Shown here: positions 1-10,073 of the stretch, in pieces
Layout: each line of letters begins with the position of its first letter
Position numbering within the stretch: position 1 is the first letter of the stretch
From: Flavobacteriales bacterium
GTDB lineage: Bacteria; Bacteroidota; Bacteroidia; Flavobacteriales_D; Crocinitomicaceae
Reading direction: 5' to 3'
DNA: 64,000 nucleotides
Assembly (NCBI GenBank): GCA_015665275.1
Contig: JADFAL010000029.1
Span: 62,001 to 126,000, forward strand
The notes under the pieces: model-generated
The model's database searches: none
What the model was told of the DNA's origin: nothing
What the model saw: the letters and a program-made list of their open reading frames with translations, nothing else
Translations under genes and position numbers: made by a program

Positions 1-72
1 GAAAATGCATGTTAAGACTGAAATAGAGCGCACCATAACTACATAACGCAGTTCAGGTCTTTTCGGTTGCAT
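1..72 (-). CDS. Partial CDS, N-terminus of an unidentified protein
   Basis: On the minus strand an ATG at position 72 opens a 24-codon reading frame (starting MQPKRPEL) that is still open at the window edge. It begins 5 bases after the cysS stop codon, so it is probably the next gene of the cysS transcript. After a basic start the residues become hydrophobic with a Cys near position 22, which could be a signal peptide, lipoprotein signal or first membrane segment. Too little is visible to name it. Confidence 0.45.
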   Translation of the reverse strand, partial: MQPKRPELRYVVMVRSISVLTCIF

Positions 73-77
73 TGAAA

Positions 78-1544
78 TCAACTCCAGGAAGAACCTTCTT
101 TCGAATCTTTCACAACGATTCCAGCCGCTGCCAATCCATCGCGAATCTTATCGGAGGTATCCCAGTCTTTATTCGTTCTTGCTTGTTGACGCAAATCCAA
201 TACTAAGTCCATCACCGGAGCCAATTTATCATCACCGCCATCAGCCGTAGTTGCCAAACCGAGAATTTCCACGACAAAGTTGTGCATCCCTGATTGGAGG
301 AGTTCCAGATCTTCTTTTGATACTGTTTGCTTTCCATCACGAACCCCGTTGATGAACTTCACGGCTTCAAATAATTGCGCTACTAATACCGGTGCATTGA
401 AATCATCGCTCATTGCTTTGTAGAATTGCGCAACCAATCCTGGAACATCAATAGTGGATTCAGACCCTGTATTGAGTTCCTGAAGGGTTTTCATGGCCTC
501 CATCAGCTTGTCGTGACCTTTTTCAGCGGCCACCAATGCTTCAGAAGTGAAGTCTAAGGTACTACGATAGTGTGCTTGCATCATGAAAAAGCGAACCACC
601 ATTGGCGAGAAAGCTTTTTCCATGAACTGATTCTTTCCAGTGAATAATTCGTCTGGTAAAATAGAATTACCTGTCGATTTACTCATTTTCTGTCCGTTTA
701 AAGTCAGCATGTTTCCATGCATCCAGTATTTAACCGGGGATTTTCCGTTGCATGCCGTTCCTTGCGCAATCTCACATTCGTGATGCGGGAATTTCAAGTC
801 CATTCCACCGCCATGAATATCAAACTCTTCGCCCAAATACTTCGTGCTCATGGCTGAACATTCAAGGTGCCAACCTGGGAATCCAATTCCCCATGGAGAT
901 GGCCATTTCATGATATGTTCAGGAGCTGCATTTTTCCAAAGTGCAAAATCCAACGGGTTTCGTTTCTCATCCTGTCCGTCTAGCGACCGCGTATTTGAAA
1001 TCAGATCCTCGATCTTACGTCCAGACAATTCGCCGTATGGATGTGTTTCGTTGTATTTCTCTACATCGAAGTATACCGAACCGTTTGATTTATAGCCAAA
1101 ACCATTATCAATGATCCCCTGAATCATTTCGATTTGCTCAATCATATGTCCGGTAGCCGTAGGCTCAATATTCGGAGATATAGCATTGAACTGTGCCATT
1201 ACGGTATGGAAATCTATAGAGTATTGTTGTACAATTTCCATTGGTTCTAGTTGCTCCAAGCGTGCTTTCTTCGCGATTTTGTCTTCTCCCTGATCTGCGT
1301 CGTCAACTAAATGTCCTACATCTGTAATGTTGCGAACGTAGCGCACTTTATAGCCGAGATGACGCAAATAGCGGTATACCATATCAAATGAAATAAAGGT
1401 GCGACAGTTCCCAAGGTGAACGTTGCTGTATACGGTAGGACCACATACATAGAACCCAACGAATCCTTCTTTTAAAGGGATGAAATTTCGTTTTCCTCCT
1501 GCAAGACTGTCGTAAATTTTCAGCTGTGCTGCCTCTGCTTTCAT
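78..1544 (-). CDS. cysS: Cysteinyl-tRNA synthetase
   Basis: Charges tRNA-Cys with cysteine in the cytoplasm. The 488-residue length fits class I CysRS. The HIGH signature appears as HLGN at residues 43-46 and KMSKS lies at 286-290. Zinc-ligand candidates are C34 in CGPTVY, the Cys in HLECS near 229, and HHEC near 254-257, matching the CysRS zinc site. The ATG at 1544 sits 22 bases downstream of a perfect TAnnTTTG -7 box. A partial gene follows 5 bases after its stop. Identification is secure from these motifs. Confidence 0.97.
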   Translation of the reverse strand: MKAEAAQLKIYDSLAGGKRNFIPLKEGFVGFYVCGPTVYSNVHLGNCRTFISFDMVYRYLRHLGYKVRYVRNITDVGHLVDDADQGEDKIAKKARLEQLEPMEIVQQYSIDFHTVMAQFNAISPNIEPTATGHMIEQIEMIQGIIDNGFGYKSNGSVYFDVEKYNETHPYGELSGRKIEDLISNTRSLDGQDEKRNPLDFALWKNAAPEHIMKWPSPWGIGFPGWHLECSAMSTKYLGEEFDIHGGGMDLKFPHHECEIAQGTACNGKSPVKYWMHGNMLTLNGQKMSKSTGNSILPDELFTGKNQFMEKAFSPMVVRFFMMQAHYRSTLDFTSEALVAAEKGHDKLMEAMKTLQELNTGSESTIDVPGLVAQFYKAMSDDFNAPVLVAQLFEAVKFINGVRDGKQTVSKEDLELLQSGMHNFVVEILGLATTADGGDDKLAPVMDLVLDLRQQARTNKDWDTSDKIRDGLAAAGIVVKDSKEGSSWS

Positions 1545-1566
1545 TTGATGCTTTTTATTGAATGAC

Positions 1567-1574
1567 CAAAGATA
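1567..1574 (-). promoter_or_regulatory. Putative -7 promoter box of cysS
   Basis: Minus-strand TATCTTTG matches the Bacteroidota -7 consensus TAnnTTTG and lies 22 bases before the cysS ATG. No good TTG element is visible about 19 bases further upstream, so only the -7 half is supported. Confidence 0.5.
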
Positions 1575-1660
1575 GTTAGGAATAATGAATGTGGAAAGGA
1601 GATGGGAGAAAGAGGAAGGGCAAAAGTTGCAAGTACGAGGTGGAAGGCATAGTAACTCTG

Positions 1661-1680
1661 ACTTCGAGAGCCTCAGTCAT
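1661..1680 (+). repeat. Dispersed short repeat, family R1
   Basis: ACTTCGAGAGCCTCAGTCAT is a copy of a roughly 20-base element that recurs in intergenic gaps of this window (near 6434, 27284, 30425, 53498, 61960 and 62232) with core TTCGAnAGnCTCAG. It sits in the gap between cysS and the HTH genes. Confidence 0.6.
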
Positions 1681-1745
1681 CGTTAGGAAGCATTGCTGAA
1701 AAAGTGGACGGTGAAATCGTGGAAGGTAGAAGGTAATAGATTACC

Positions 1746-2078
1746 TTACCCTTTTTGTTCTAGGAGTGCATTGTATTTTTCCAGAAGTCCGTAGTACATT
1801 TCTTTCCAATAGGTTGCTTCTTCTGTGTTCGTATCGAAGACTCTGGATTCTTGCGCGTACTGCGTTGAAGTGGATGTTGGAGTGTAGAGTTTGATGTCTT
1901 TGCTAAAATCGTAGTGGATGATTTTTCCTATTTCTATTACGACATCGATAGATACATTTGGCTTATCAAAGATATAATACATCCAGCGTCGACTCTTTTT
2001 CATTTTTCGAGCCAGCGTGGTGACAGAGTACCCGCTTTCTTGCACGGCATTCTTTATTATTTCTCCTCGGTGTACCAT
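1746..2078 (-). CDS. Small helix-turn-helix protein (paralog 1)
   Basis: A 110-residue protein with an N-terminal helix-turn-helix, roughly residues 5-60. It contains the segment 'SVTTLARKMKKSRRWMYYIF', typical of small Bacteroidota XRE-like DNA-binding proteins. A linker and a C-terminal amphipathic helix follow (around WKEMYYGLLEKYNALLEQ), likely for dimerisation. It closely resembles the next gene upstream (2225-2575) along its whole length, so the two are tandem duplicates. Target and role are unknown; a transcriptional regulator is the simplest reading. The ATG follows a CATCTTTG sequence resembling a -7 box. Confidence 0.8.
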   Translation of the reverse strand: MVHRGEIIKNAVQESGYSVTTLARKMKKSRRWMYYIFDKPNVSIDVVIEIGKIIHYDFSKDIKLYTPTSTSTQYAQESRVFDTNTEEATYWKEMYYGLLEKYNALLEQKG

Positions 2079-2224
2079 TCTCAGTACAAAGATGTGTCAC
2101 TTTGTGAGCAACTTATTTCCCCGTTGTGTGCTGATTTTGCGCAAATTACATGCTACGGGATACGATTTTATGCCTTTACCGAGAAATTGTTGTCCAAAAA
2201 AAGGACGGAATTGCGCAACTTCGC

Positions 2225-2575
2225 TTAGTCGATGTTTTTCTGTTTGGAAAGGAGGTCATTATACTTCTCTAGAAGGTTCATGTACTTTTCTTTCCAATGT
2301 TCCGCTTCGTCAGAAGAAGCCTTCCCATTGAAACGTGCTTCCTCAACGCTCGTGATTGGCCTGTCCGCTCCGTACATCTTAATGCCCTTGATATCTTCAC
2401 TGAAGTCGTAATGAATAATTTTACCTATATCAATTATATAATCTATAGGTACTGCTGCGCTGTCAAAAATCTGGTACACCCACCTTCTGCTCTTGCCCAT
2501 TTTCTGGGCGAGTTTTGTAATCGAGTGTCCACTTTCTCGAACAGCTTTCTCAATAATTTCACCTTTGTGTTGCAT
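2225..2575 (-). CDS. Small helix-turn-helix protein (paralog 2)
   Basis: A 116-residue paralog of the 1746-2078 product. Shared blocks are GEII-KAV-ESG-S-T-LA-KM-KSRRW-Y-IFD at the N-terminus, IGKIIHYDFS-DIK in the middle and a WKE-Y--LLEKYN-LL coiled-coil-like tail. Both genes have the same strand with about 146 bases between them, where upstream CATnTTTG boxes suggest each has its own promoter. The middle linker has diverged. Probable DNA-binding regulator; nothing nearby shows what it controls. Confidence 0.8.
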   Translation of the reverse strand: MQHKGEIIEKAVRESGHSITKLAQKMGKSRRWVYQIFDSAAVPIDYIIDIGKIIHYDFSEDIKGIKMYGADRPITSVEEARFNGKASSDEAEHWKEKYMNLLEKYNDLLSKQKNID

Positions 2576-2824
2576 TGTTCACAAATATGGTAAAGGTTCT
2601 GTGTAATTAATTTCCCGTAGTTTTCACGTTACTGTAATATAAATCTCACATATTGCTCAAATAACCAAAAATGCGGTGTTTAGAACGGGTCCTTGAAATT
2701 AAGTAAAATGATTTACTATGAGTATTTATACTCATGTTTTTAAGAGGTTTGAATTGTAAAAACAACTTCAAATCTGCCAACTTTTTTCAGGTAAGTATTT
2801 GAAATTGTACGGAATAGGGGCAAT

Positions 2825-4219
2825 CTACTTCGCCTGATAGACCACATAAATAACTTCTCGATCTTCTTGCATTCCTTTCACTGTTCGCAATTTTCGGAAT
2901 GCGCCCGTTTTTTCGATCATTTCTTGAGTGACATGAGCATCGACAACACTAAACCAATTGTCCCAAATTAAAATATCTCCACTTTGCACCGATTGAATGG
3001 TCACGGGATTTATATCTGCGCGTTTTTTATTGTCAAAATGATCAATTTCCAGCGCCATGCTTATGTAGGGTGGAATGTAAAGGTATCTTCCCTCACCCTC
3101 AATCGATTTGGCAAACTTCGAAGCTTTTCTAGCCACGCTTTGTTCTCCGGATAAGTTCATGTCTCGTTTCCAATGCACAGCAGAAGGATTGTCCCAAACA
3201 GGGAAAGTCAATATTGCAAGCGCGAACAAGACGGTTAATGCCAAGCGTACTTTCGAGTTCCGAGTAAGATCAATCAAGGCATTCAATCCTACAAGGCAAA
3301 CAATAGCAATGAAAGGCATGATGCCGAGAAGGACTCTATTCAAACCCATCGAATTGAAAATACCCAAATACCAGAAGAGCGAATGCGCAACGAAATAGGA
3401 TAAGAAACCATACAGAACCAGTGCGTGCAATTCTGGATGCCATTGCTTTCTAATCAATAGAACTAGTAAACTAATGACTCCTACTGCCAGAAATAGCGCT
3501 GCGGGAATGCCAATTACGAAAGGCAATTGATCCACGAAATGAAGAAGATCGCCTTCTCCGTATATACTATTCTTTGAAGCGTACGGAATTTTAGTAAATA
3601 CCCAGAGAATATCTTTGTAATGGAACCAACCCACAATGGAATAAACCACATGCCCAAGGAGCAACCATGGAATGCATTTCCATTGCTTTCTGACTAAGAG
3701 CAGCAGACCGAAAGAAGTTATTACGATTAGTCCTTCCGAACGTACAAAAGGTAAGAATGATATGACTACGCAAGTAAGCAACCATTTTTCACGGGAGACC
3801 AAATACATGCCCCATGCGATAAACATAGCGAACAATGGTTCTGTTAACCCGGAAAAGGTATGGCGAATTAGAAGAGGTGCACAAGCGATAAACAGCAGAA
3901 CGAATGCAGCACGGTTGATCTTCCATTTTTCGGCGGTCTTGTATGTTAAATACAAGGTGAGCATCACTACTAAGCCATTGAAGATTTTTATTCCAACAAA
4001 TCCGAACTGCGCAAATGGGCTTGCCAATAGGGTAAAGACGGGTTTTGCCCAATGATCTAAATAGAGTTCCGGGTGATCGGGTGCTGATTGTGCAAAGAGA
4101 AAATGCAGGATGCTATCTCCGGAATCACCGGTACCATTAAAAACAATTATTACGCACGTTGCGAATACTGCGTAAGCCGATAGCATAAGCCACTGTATGT
4201 TGGATTTAATCCATTGCAT
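2825..4219 (-). CDS. Multi-pass membrane protein, GT-C glycosyltransferase-like
   Basis: A 464-residue membrane protein with about ten hydrophobic segments and a soluble C-terminal region from roughly residue 350. An acidic motif (GTGDSGDSILHF, residues 30-41) follows the first membrane helix. This is the position of the catalytic Asp in GT-C enzymes that use polyprenyl-phosphate sugars, and the layout matches mannosyltransferase/PMT-like proteins. It likely transfers a sugar to a lipid or protein on the periplasmic side. Acceptor and sugar cannot be told from sequence. It has no operon partner. Confidence 0.65.
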   Translation of the reverse strand: MQWIKSNIQWLMLSAYAVFATCVIIVFNGTGDSGDSILHFLFAQSAPDHPELYLDHWAKPVFTLLASPFAQFGFVGIKIFNGLVVMLTLYLTYKTAEKWKINRAAFVLLFIACAPLLIRHTFSGLTEPLFAMFIAWGMYLVSREKWLLTCVVISFLPFVRSEGLIVITSFGLLLLVRKQWKCIPWLLLGHVVYSIVGWFHYKDILWVFTKIPYASKNSIYGEGDLLHFVDQLPFVIGIPAALFLAVGVISLLVLLIRKQWHPELHALVLYGFLSYFVAHSLFWYLGIFNSMGLNRVLLGIMPFIAIVCLVGLNALIDLTRNSKVRLALTVLFALAILTFPVWDNPSAVHWKRDMNLSGEQSVARKASKFAKSIEGEGRYLYIPPYISMALEIDHFDNKKRADINPVTIQSVQSGDILIWDNWFSVVDAHVTQEMIEKTGAFRKLRTVKGMQEDREVIYVVYQAK

Positions 4220-4385
4220 CGGTTCGAAAGTACGGTTTCTTTGAGAATTGTTTCAGTGACATGAAAAGGGTGTTGAAACCAAAGAACGATATAAGCATAT
4301 AACTAATTAGTTGTATAGCGATCACCTTTTTCCTCGGTATTGCCAACTATTATTCCAAACTTCTAAAGTCTGTCCAATGTCAAGG

Positions 4386-4613
4386 CTATGCCTTACCCTT
4401 CCGGAAATGTTGCATTAAATAGTAGCAATTCACCAATACAATTGCCACGTTCGTAATGATAATGGGAATTGAATCAATTAGAAATCCGTAAGCAATGAAG
4501 AAGCTGCAGCCAACAATGTTCACCATGCGTAGCGTTGCAATTTTCTTCATAAAAAATGAGAGCAGCACAAATAACGAGGCTGCGTAGCCAATGTAGTCGA
4601 TGTAGGTAGGCAT
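4386..4613 (-). CDS. YgjV-like small membrane protein
   Basis: A 75-residue protein with three predicted membrane helices: about 6-22, 27-46 and 48-66. The pattern IGYAASLFVLLSFFMK, LRMVNIVGC-FF-YG and IIITN-AIVLVNCYYL resembles the YgjV / PQ-loop-like inner membrane family common in Bacteroidota. It starts 15 bases after the aspS stop, so it is probably co-transcribed. Function is not established; some PQ-loop proteins are transporters or lipid-linked. Confidence 0.7.
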   Translation of the reverse strand: MPTYIDYIGYAASLFVLLSFFMKKIATLRMVNIVGCSFFIAYGFLIDSIPIIITNVAIVLVNCYYLMQHFRKGKA

Positions 4614-4628
4614 GATGTTCTTAGTTAA

Positions 4629-6395
4629 TTATTCCGTTACGGCTTTGGGTTGCAAGTTGATCCCCAACTCGTTCAATTGTTCTTTGTCCAATGGCGATGG
4701 TGCATCAATCATTACATCTCTTCCGCTGTTATTCTTTGGGAATGCGATGTAATCACGAATGGACTCCGATCCGCCCATCGTTGCCACAAGACGATCCAAT
4801 CCGAAGGCCAATCCTCCGTGTGGTGGCGCTCCGTATTCAAACGCTGACATTAAGAATCCGAATTGCGCTTCGGCCTCCTCTTTGGTGAATCCTAGTAAAT
4901 CGAACATGCGCGATTGTAGTTCTCTGTCGTGAATTCGAATGGATCCTCCGCCCAATTCAACTCCGTTCATGGCTAAATCATATGCGTTTGCCCTAACTTT
5001 TCCAGGTTCCGTATCGATTAAATGATGATCCTCTGGTTTTGGTGATGTAAAAGGGTGGTGCATTGCATGATAACGCTCAGACTCTTCATCCCATTCCAAA
5101 AGTGGGAAATCTAACACCCACAGGGGTTTGAATTCGTTCGGATTGCGCAATCCCAATTCGTCTCCCATGTGCAAACGCAATTCGTTCATCTGCTTGCGCG
5201 TTTTGTCCAATTCACCACTTAGAACCAACAACAAATCTCCAGGCTGCGCATTTGCGGCTTCCGCCCATTCTTTCAAATCTTCTTGAGAATAAAATTTATC
5301 TACGGATGACTTAAACGTACCGTCCTCGTTGCACTTTACATAAACCAATCCTTTGGCTCCAATTTGCGGTCGCTTTACCCATTCGGTCAATTTATCCAAT
5401 TGCTTTCTTGTGTATACAGCGCATTGCTCAGCGTTGATGGCCAAAACCACCTCAGCCGAATCGAAAATGCTAAATCCTTTTCCTTGAGCTACAGAATTCA
5501 AATTCACGAATTCCAATCCAAAACGCATGTCTGGCTTGTCTGAACCAAAACGCTCCATCGCTTCTGCGTATGTCAATCTTGGGAATGTTTCATCCAGTTC
5601 TACATTGCGTACCTCGCGGAACAAGTGTTTGATCATTCCTTCGAATGTAGTTAGTACATCTTCTTGCTCAACGAATGCCATTTCGCAGTCTATCTGTGTA
5701 AACTCCGGCTGGCGATCTGCGCGTAAATCTTCGTCACGGAAACACTTAACTATCTGGTAGTAGCGATCAAATCCAGAAACCATCAACAATTGCTTGAAGG
5801 TTTGCGGCGATTGCGGCAAGGCATAAAATTGTCCTCCGTTCATGCGGCTTGGCACTACAAAATCGCGAGCTCCTTCTGGCGTCGATTTGATCAAAACGGG
5901 CGTTTCAACATCTAAAAAGTCTTGAGAATCTAAATACTTCCGCGTTTCCAAAGCTACTTTGTTTCTCAATCGCAATTTATCTTGAACCGGATTTCTTCGT
6001 AGATCAAGGTAACGGTACTGCGCGCGCAATTCCTCTCCTCCATCTGTATCGTCTTCAATCGTAAAAGGAGGTGTTTTTGAGGCATTCAGTACTTCCACTT
6101 TCTCCGCTTTCACTTCGATTTCACCCGTTGGAATATTCGGATTAGCAGCTGATCGCTGGGATACTGTTCCTGTAATTTGCACTACGAACTCACGTCCCAA
6201 CTCTTTCAAGCTGTTCATCACCTCTTCGGTAGCGTTGTCAGATTCACCTACAATTTGCGTGATTCCATATCGATCTCTCAGATCGACCCAAATCAAGTTT
6301 CCTTTGTCACGAACGGTTTGAACCCATCCTGAAAGAGTGACTGTTGAACCAATTTGTTCTGTGCGCAATTCGCCGCAAGTATGTGATCTGTACAT
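4629..6395 (-). CDS. aspS: Aspartyl-tRNA synthetase, bacterial type
   Basis: A 588-residue class II synthetase that charges tRNA-Asp. An N-terminal OB-fold anticodon-binding domain occupies about residues 1-110 ([15 protein letters not shown]). The catalytic core has motif 2 ([18 protein letters not shown]) and motif 3 (GLAFGLDRL), with a GAD-type insertion between them, which marks the long bacterial form. The ATG at 6395 lies 20 bases after a perfect -7 box. A small membrane-protein gene follows 15 bases downstream. Confidence 0.98.
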   Translation of the reverse strand: MYRSHTCGELRTEQIGSTVTLSGWVQTVRDKGNLIWVDLRDRYGITQIVGESDNATEEVMNSLKELGREFVVQITGTVSQRSAANPNIPTGEIEVKAEKVEVLNASKTPPFTIEDDTDGGEELRAQYRYLDLRRNPVQDKLRLRNKVALETRKYLDSQDFLDVETPVLIKSTPEGARDFVVPSRMNGGQFYALPQSPQTFKQLLMVSGFDRYYQIVKCFRDEDLRADRQPEFTQIDCEMAFVEQEDVLTTFEGMIKHLFREVRNVELDETFPRLTYAEAMERFGSDKPDMRFGLEFVNLNSVAQGKGFSIFDSAEVVLAINAEQCAVYTRKQLDKLTEWVKRPQIGAKGLVYVKCNEDGTFKSSVDKFYSQEDLKEWAEAANAQPGDLLLVLSGELDKTRKQMNELRLHMGDELGLRNPNEFKPLWVLDFPLLEWDEESERYHAMHHPFTSPKPEDHHLIDTEPGKVRANAYDLAMNGVELGGGSIRIHDRELQSRMFDLLGFTKEEAEAQFGFLMSAFEYGAPPHGGLAFGLDRLVATMGGSESIRDYIAFPKNNSGRDVMIDAPSPLDKEQLNELGINLQPKAVTE

Positions 6396-6415
6396 GTTTT
6401 CCGTTTAATTCGAGG

Positions 6416-6423
6416 CAAAAGTA
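6416..6423 (-). promoter_or_regulatory. Putative -7 promoter box of aspS
   Basis: Minus-strand TACTTTTG is a perfect TAnnTTTG match 20 bases upstream of the aspS ATG. No convincing -33 TTG is visible. Confidence 0.5.
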
Positions 6424-6433
6424 GTGAAAAGTG

Positions 6434-6455
6434 CACTTCGAGAGCCTCAGTGTAC
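6434..6455 (+). repeat. Dispersed repeat R1 plus local duplication
   Basis: CACTTCGAGAGCCTCAGTGTAC is another R1 copy. Its right edge begins a roughly 27-base stretch (6449-6475, AGTGTACTTTTAATTTTA...) that recurs imperfectly at 6511-6537, so the aspS upstream gap carries a small tandem duplication. Confidence 0.6.
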
Positions 6456-6536
6456 TTTTAATTTTAGGAAGGAAAACTAAATGTAAGCCATCACTGTGGC
6501 CCTTTAGTGTACTATTAATTTTAAGTAGGAATACCC

Positions 6537-6573
6537 ATCCTCCCTTGAGGGAGGTGCCGAAGGCGAAGGATGA
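6537..6573. repeat. Hairpin-forming dispersed repeat, family R2
   Basis: The element contains the inverted repeat CCTCCCTTGAGGGAGG, then GTGCCGAAGGCG, enclosed by CATCCT and AGGATG arms, so it can fold as a nested hairpin. A related copy in reverse orientation lies at 53631-53668. Confidence 0.55.
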
Positions 6574-6624
6574 CAAGATAAAATGAATCCTTTTTCCTAA
6601 TTTCACAGCGATTTCAAGCAATTC

Positions 6625-8265
6625 ATGGATACATTCTTAGATCGATATAAATACGCGCTGGTACTTGCCGGAATTTTGGTTGTGTACATCTGCAACTTGT
6701 TTGTGAATGTGATGGATGTGGATGCGTCTCAGTATGCTTCCATTTCTATGGAGATGGCGCAAAATAAAAGTTACCTTGAAGTATACCATCTTGAGCATGA
6801 TTATCTGGACAAGCCTCCATTACTTTTTTGGCTTAGCGCCAGCAGTATGTCACTTTTCGGGATTGGCAATGTAGCCTACAAACTTCCATCAGTATTGCTC
6901 GCATTATTGGGAATCTTCAGCACCTACAAGTTTGCTCAATTGTATTACTCTAAGAAGGTGGCGACCTATGCAGCGTTAATGCTTGCATCTTCTCAGGCAC
7001 TTTTCCTAATCACCAACGACTTGAGAACGGATACAAATCTGTTGGTTTTCGTGATCTTCTCTGTATGGCAATTGGCGTTATTCGTACGGAATAAAAATTG
7101 GTTAAATTTCTTCCTTGGGTTTACAGGAGTCGCTTTGGCGATGATGGCAAAAGGACCTATTGGAATTGTTACGATTGCCATGGCTTTGGGTACAGATTTC
7201 CTGCTTAAGAAAGAGTGGAAATTGATTTTCAATTGGCGCTGGTTGATAGGTTTGGTTTGGGTGGCTATACTGCTAATTCCTATGACCTGGGGATTGTACT
7301 CACAATTTGATTTGCACCCGGAAAAATCAGCGTATGGCATTGACAGTCCTTCTGGTGTGAAGTTTTTCTATTGGACACAAAGCTTTGGAAGAATCACCGG
7401 CGAGAGCGAATGGGATAATGGCGCTGGATTCTTCTTCTTCTTTCATTCTATTCTGTGGGATTTCCAACCGTGGGTGCTCTATTTCGTGCTCGGGTTGATT
7501 GCTGTGGTGCGCATTTATATCAAAGGTGGACTTTCGGCTCAAAAGGAATTCATGACCTTGGGAGGATTTGTACTTACATTTCTGGCGCTGTCCCTATCGA
7601 AATACAAGCTTCCGCATTACATCTTCGTAACCTTCCCGTTTGCGGCAATTATCGCTGCGAATTACTTATTGAGTTTGAAAAAGAAAACCATGCTGTTTGT
7701 TCAGGCGTTCTTTAATGTCTTGTTTTGGTTTGTTTGTGCCCTTGGAATGGTATACGTTTTCCCGAGTGGGAATGTCTTCCTCGCTATTGTTTTAGTGCTC
7801 TTGTGTGCTGGATCTTGGTGGGCTTTCTTCAAAGGGAAATCAATCTCTGCAAGAATCTTCTTTAGTGCAGTTATTACCGCTATTGGATTCAACTTGATGA
7901 TGGCTTCGCACTTCTATCCGAGTTTAATTGGTGGCTACCAAGCACCAGGAATTGCAGGGGAATTGGCTCGTGAAAACGGTAAGGGTGAAGGAGAGTTTTA
8001 TTACTATTCGTCGCACAGTCATTCTTTGGATTTCTACTACAATAATTTGGTTCCAAAAGTTCCTAACTTGTTCTTGAATATGCAAAAGGGCGATTGGGTA
8101 TACACTGATCAAGTGGGAAAAGACTACGTTGAATCGCACCAACTAGACTTTCACGTTGCGCATAAGATTCCTAGTTATCGCGTGACCATTTTAACGATGG
8201 ATTTCATCCGACCGGAAACCCGCGGGAATGTGGTGGATACGATGTATATTTTTGAGAAAGATTAA
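6625..8265 (+). CDS. ArnT/PMT-like membrane glycosyltransferase (GT-C, GT39/83 type)
   Basis: A 546-residue multi-spanning protein with about eleven hydrophobic helices. Early in the protein, VDVDASQYASISMEM (around residues 31-45) supplies the acidic motif, and LDKPPLLFWLSA follows at about 61-72. Together these are the standard signature of ArnT-like dolichyl/undecaprenyl-phosphate sugar transferases. The C-terminal ~120 residues are soluble and periplasmic. It probably adds a sugar to lipid A or another surface acceptor; the exact substrate cannot be read. It stands alone as a plus-strand gene between minus-strand neighbours. Confidence 0.85.
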   Translation: MDTFLDRYKYALVLAGILVVYICNLFVNVMDVDASQYASISMEMAQNKSYLEVYHLEHDYLDKPPLLFWLSASSMSLFGIGNVAYKLPSVLLALLGIFSTYKFAQLYYSKKVATYAALMLASSQALFLITNDLRTDTNLLVFVIFSVWQLALFVRNKNWLNFFLGFTGVALAMMAKGPIGIVTIAMALGTDFLLKKEWKLIFNWRWLIGLVWVAILLIPMTWGLYSQFDLHPEKSAYGIDSPSGVKFFYWTQSFGRITGESEWDNGAGFFFFFHSILWDFQPWVLYFVLGLIAVVRIYIKGGLSAQKEFMTLGGFVLTFLALSLSKYKLPHYIFVTFPFAAIIAANYLLSLKKKTMLFVQAFFNVLFWFVCALGMVYVFPSGNVFLAIVLVLLCAGSWWAFFKGKSISARIFFSAVITAIGFNLMMASHFYPSLIGGYQAPGIAGELARENGKGEGEFYYYSSHSHSLDFYYNNLVPKVPNLFLNMQKGDWVYTDQVGKDYVESHQLDFHVAHKIPSYRVTILTMDFIRPETRGNVVDTMYIFEKD

Positions 8266-8410
8266 GTCGGTCTCTAGATCGCTCCCATAAGTCGCTTATA
8301 GACGCCTCTACCGTTCTAATTTCGCACGAATCAGAGTTCTTGAATGGGTTTCGAACAGAAGAATAATCTAGTGTCTCTTCGTCTAGAATCTAGCTTCTAG
8401 TGTCAAGCGT

Positions 8411-9952
8411 CTACAACGGAATGTTACCGTGTTTCTTCTGAGGAAGCGTTTCTGCTTTGTTTTCTAACATTTTGAATCCGGCGATTACTTTTTCGCGGGT
8501 TTCTTCTGGTAGAATAACGGCGTCTACGATTCCACGTTCTGCAGCTCGGTATGGATTTGCGAACATCTCAGCGTATTCCGCTTCTTTCTCCAACCATTTT
8601 GCTTGTGGATCTTCCGCCGCTGCAATTTCGCGCTTGAAAATGATTTCTGCTGCTCCTTTCGCACCCATTACCGCAATTTCTGCCGTTGGCCATGCATAAT
8701 TCAAATCGGCTCCGATACTTTTCGAGTTCATCACATCGAATGCACCTCCGTACGCTTTTCTGGTAATCACCGTAATTCTTGGAACCGTCGCTTCTGCAAA
8801 GGCAAACAACAATTTTGCTCCGTTGGAGATGATTCCATTCCACTCTTGATCCGTTCCCGGTAGGAATCCAGGTACGTCTTCAAATACCAATAATGGAATA
8901 TTGAAGGCGTCACAGAAGCGAACAAAACGGGCTCCTTTTCGAGAGGAATCGATGTCCAATACACCTGCCAATGCCATCGGTTGATTGGCAACAACTCCGA
9001 TAGTTCTTCCTTCAATTCGTGCAAATCCAACCACGATGTTCTTCGCGAAGTCTTCGTGCACTTCGCGGAAACTATTGTCGTCAATCACACAATCAACTAC
9101 TTTGCGAATATCATAAGGCATCTGGTTGTTCTCCGGCAAAATTCCGTTGATTGTTGTTGCTTTTGATTCCGTATAATCGAAAATTGATGGTTCTGGCGGC
9201 AACTCATTGGCGTTCTGTGGCATGAAAGTGATCAAGTCACGCACTTTTTTCAACGCTTCTACGTCGTTATCTGCAGTGAAGTGATTCACACCGGATTTCT
9301 CAGCGTGTGCTTTCGCTCCACCCAAATCTTCCGAACTTACTTCTTCGTGCGTTACTGTTTTTACTACGTTCGGTCCTGTTACAAACATGTACGAGGTATC
9401 TTCAACCATAATGATGAAGTCTGTCAATGCTGGCGAATACACTGCTCCTCCTGCACACGGCCCCATAATTACACTGATTTGCGGAACGACACCTGATGCG
9501 CGCGTGTTGCGGTAGAAAATATCTGCATATCCAGCCAAGGAAACGACACCTTCCTGAATTCGGGCTCCTCCTGAATCGTTCAATCCAATTACAGGCGCTC
9601 CGTTTTTCATTGCCAAATCCATCACACGACAGATTTTCTCGGCATGCGTTTCCGAAAGTGACCCTCCAAGAACGGTGAAATCTTGTGAGTAAACATAGAT
9701 CAATCGTCCGTGAATACGTCCGAATCCGGTTACTACACCATCTCCTGGTATTTTGTTTTTTTCCAATCCGAATGAGGTAGATCGGTGTTCAACGAACTGG
9801 CCAATTTCTTGAAAAGATCCTTCGTCCAACAACAACTCAATGCGCTCTCTGGCGGTAAGTTTTCCTTGTGAATGTTGTTTTTCAATTCGTGCTTCTCCTC
9901 CTCCGAGTTTAGAAGCTTCTCTACGATTTAGAAGGTCTTGATTCTTGTCCAT
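8411..9952 (-). CDS. Acyl-CoA carboxylase, carboxyltransferase (beta) subunit
   Basis: A 513-residue carboxyltransferase that moves CO2 from carboxybiotin to an acyl-CoA, most like propionyl-CoA carboxylase beta or methylmalonyl-CoA decarboxylase alpha subunits. N-terminal signature: [20 protein letters not shown] and [17 protein letters not shown]. It carries both crotonase-fold halves, with Gly-rich oxyanion-hole segments such as [14 protein letters not shown] and [13 protein letters not shown] start at ATG 9952 rather than the track's TTG at 9985 because a perfect -7 box at 9973-9980 lies between them. No biotin carboxylase or biotin carrier gene is adjacent. Confidence 0.93.
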   Translation of the reverse strand: MDKNQDLLNRREASKLGGGEARIEKQHSQGKLTARERIELLLDEGSFQEIGQFVEHRSTSFGLEKNKIPGDGVVTGFGRIHGRLIYVYSQDFTVLGGSLSETHAEKICRVMDLAMKNGAPVIGLNDSGGARIQEGVVSLAGYADIFYRNTRASGVVPQISVIMGPCAGGAVYSPALTDFIIMVEDTSYMFVTGPNVVKTVTHEEVSSEDLGGAKAHAEKSGVNHFTADNDVEALKKVRDLITFMPQNANELPPEPSIFDYTESKATTINGILPENNQMPYDIRKVVDCVIDDNSFREVHEDFAKNIVVGFARIEGRTIGVVANQPMALAGVLDIDSSRKGARFVRFCDAFNIPLLVFEDVPGFLPGTDQEWNGIISNGAKLLFAFAEATVPRITVITRKAYGGAFDVMNSKSIGADLNYAWPTAEIAVMGAKGAAEIIFKREIAAAEDPQAKWLEKEAEYAEMFANPYRAAERGIVDAVILPEETREKVIAGFKMLENKAETLPQKKHGNIPL

Positions 9953-9972
9953 ATTCGTTGCGATTGAGCAAA

Positions 9973-9980
9973 CAAATGTA
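9973..9980 (-). promoter_or_regulatory. -7 promoter box fixing the carboxyltransferase start
   Basis: Minus-strand TACATTTG is a perfect TAnnTTTG element 20 bases before the ATG at 9952. It overlaps the extra N-terminus proposed by the ORF track, so it argues for the shorter protein. Confidence 0.55.
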
Positions 9981-10073
9981 ATCAAAATAGGAGAGAAGAA
10001 TTAGGGTAAAAGGTCCCTTCTTTGCGATTGAGTCAATTGGCCTTTTCAAAGCTTCCTAAATCGCTATAAATCA

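Noticed and set aside
1914-2331. Plus-strand ORFs opposite the tandem HTH genes
   Set aside because: They are antisense shadows of real paralogous genes and have Cys/Phe/Ser-rich composition typical of reverse frames.
9953-9985. Longer N-terminus of the carboxyltransferase from TTG 9985
   Set aside because: A perfect -7 box lies in this stretch and family members begin at the MDKNQDLL-like position.
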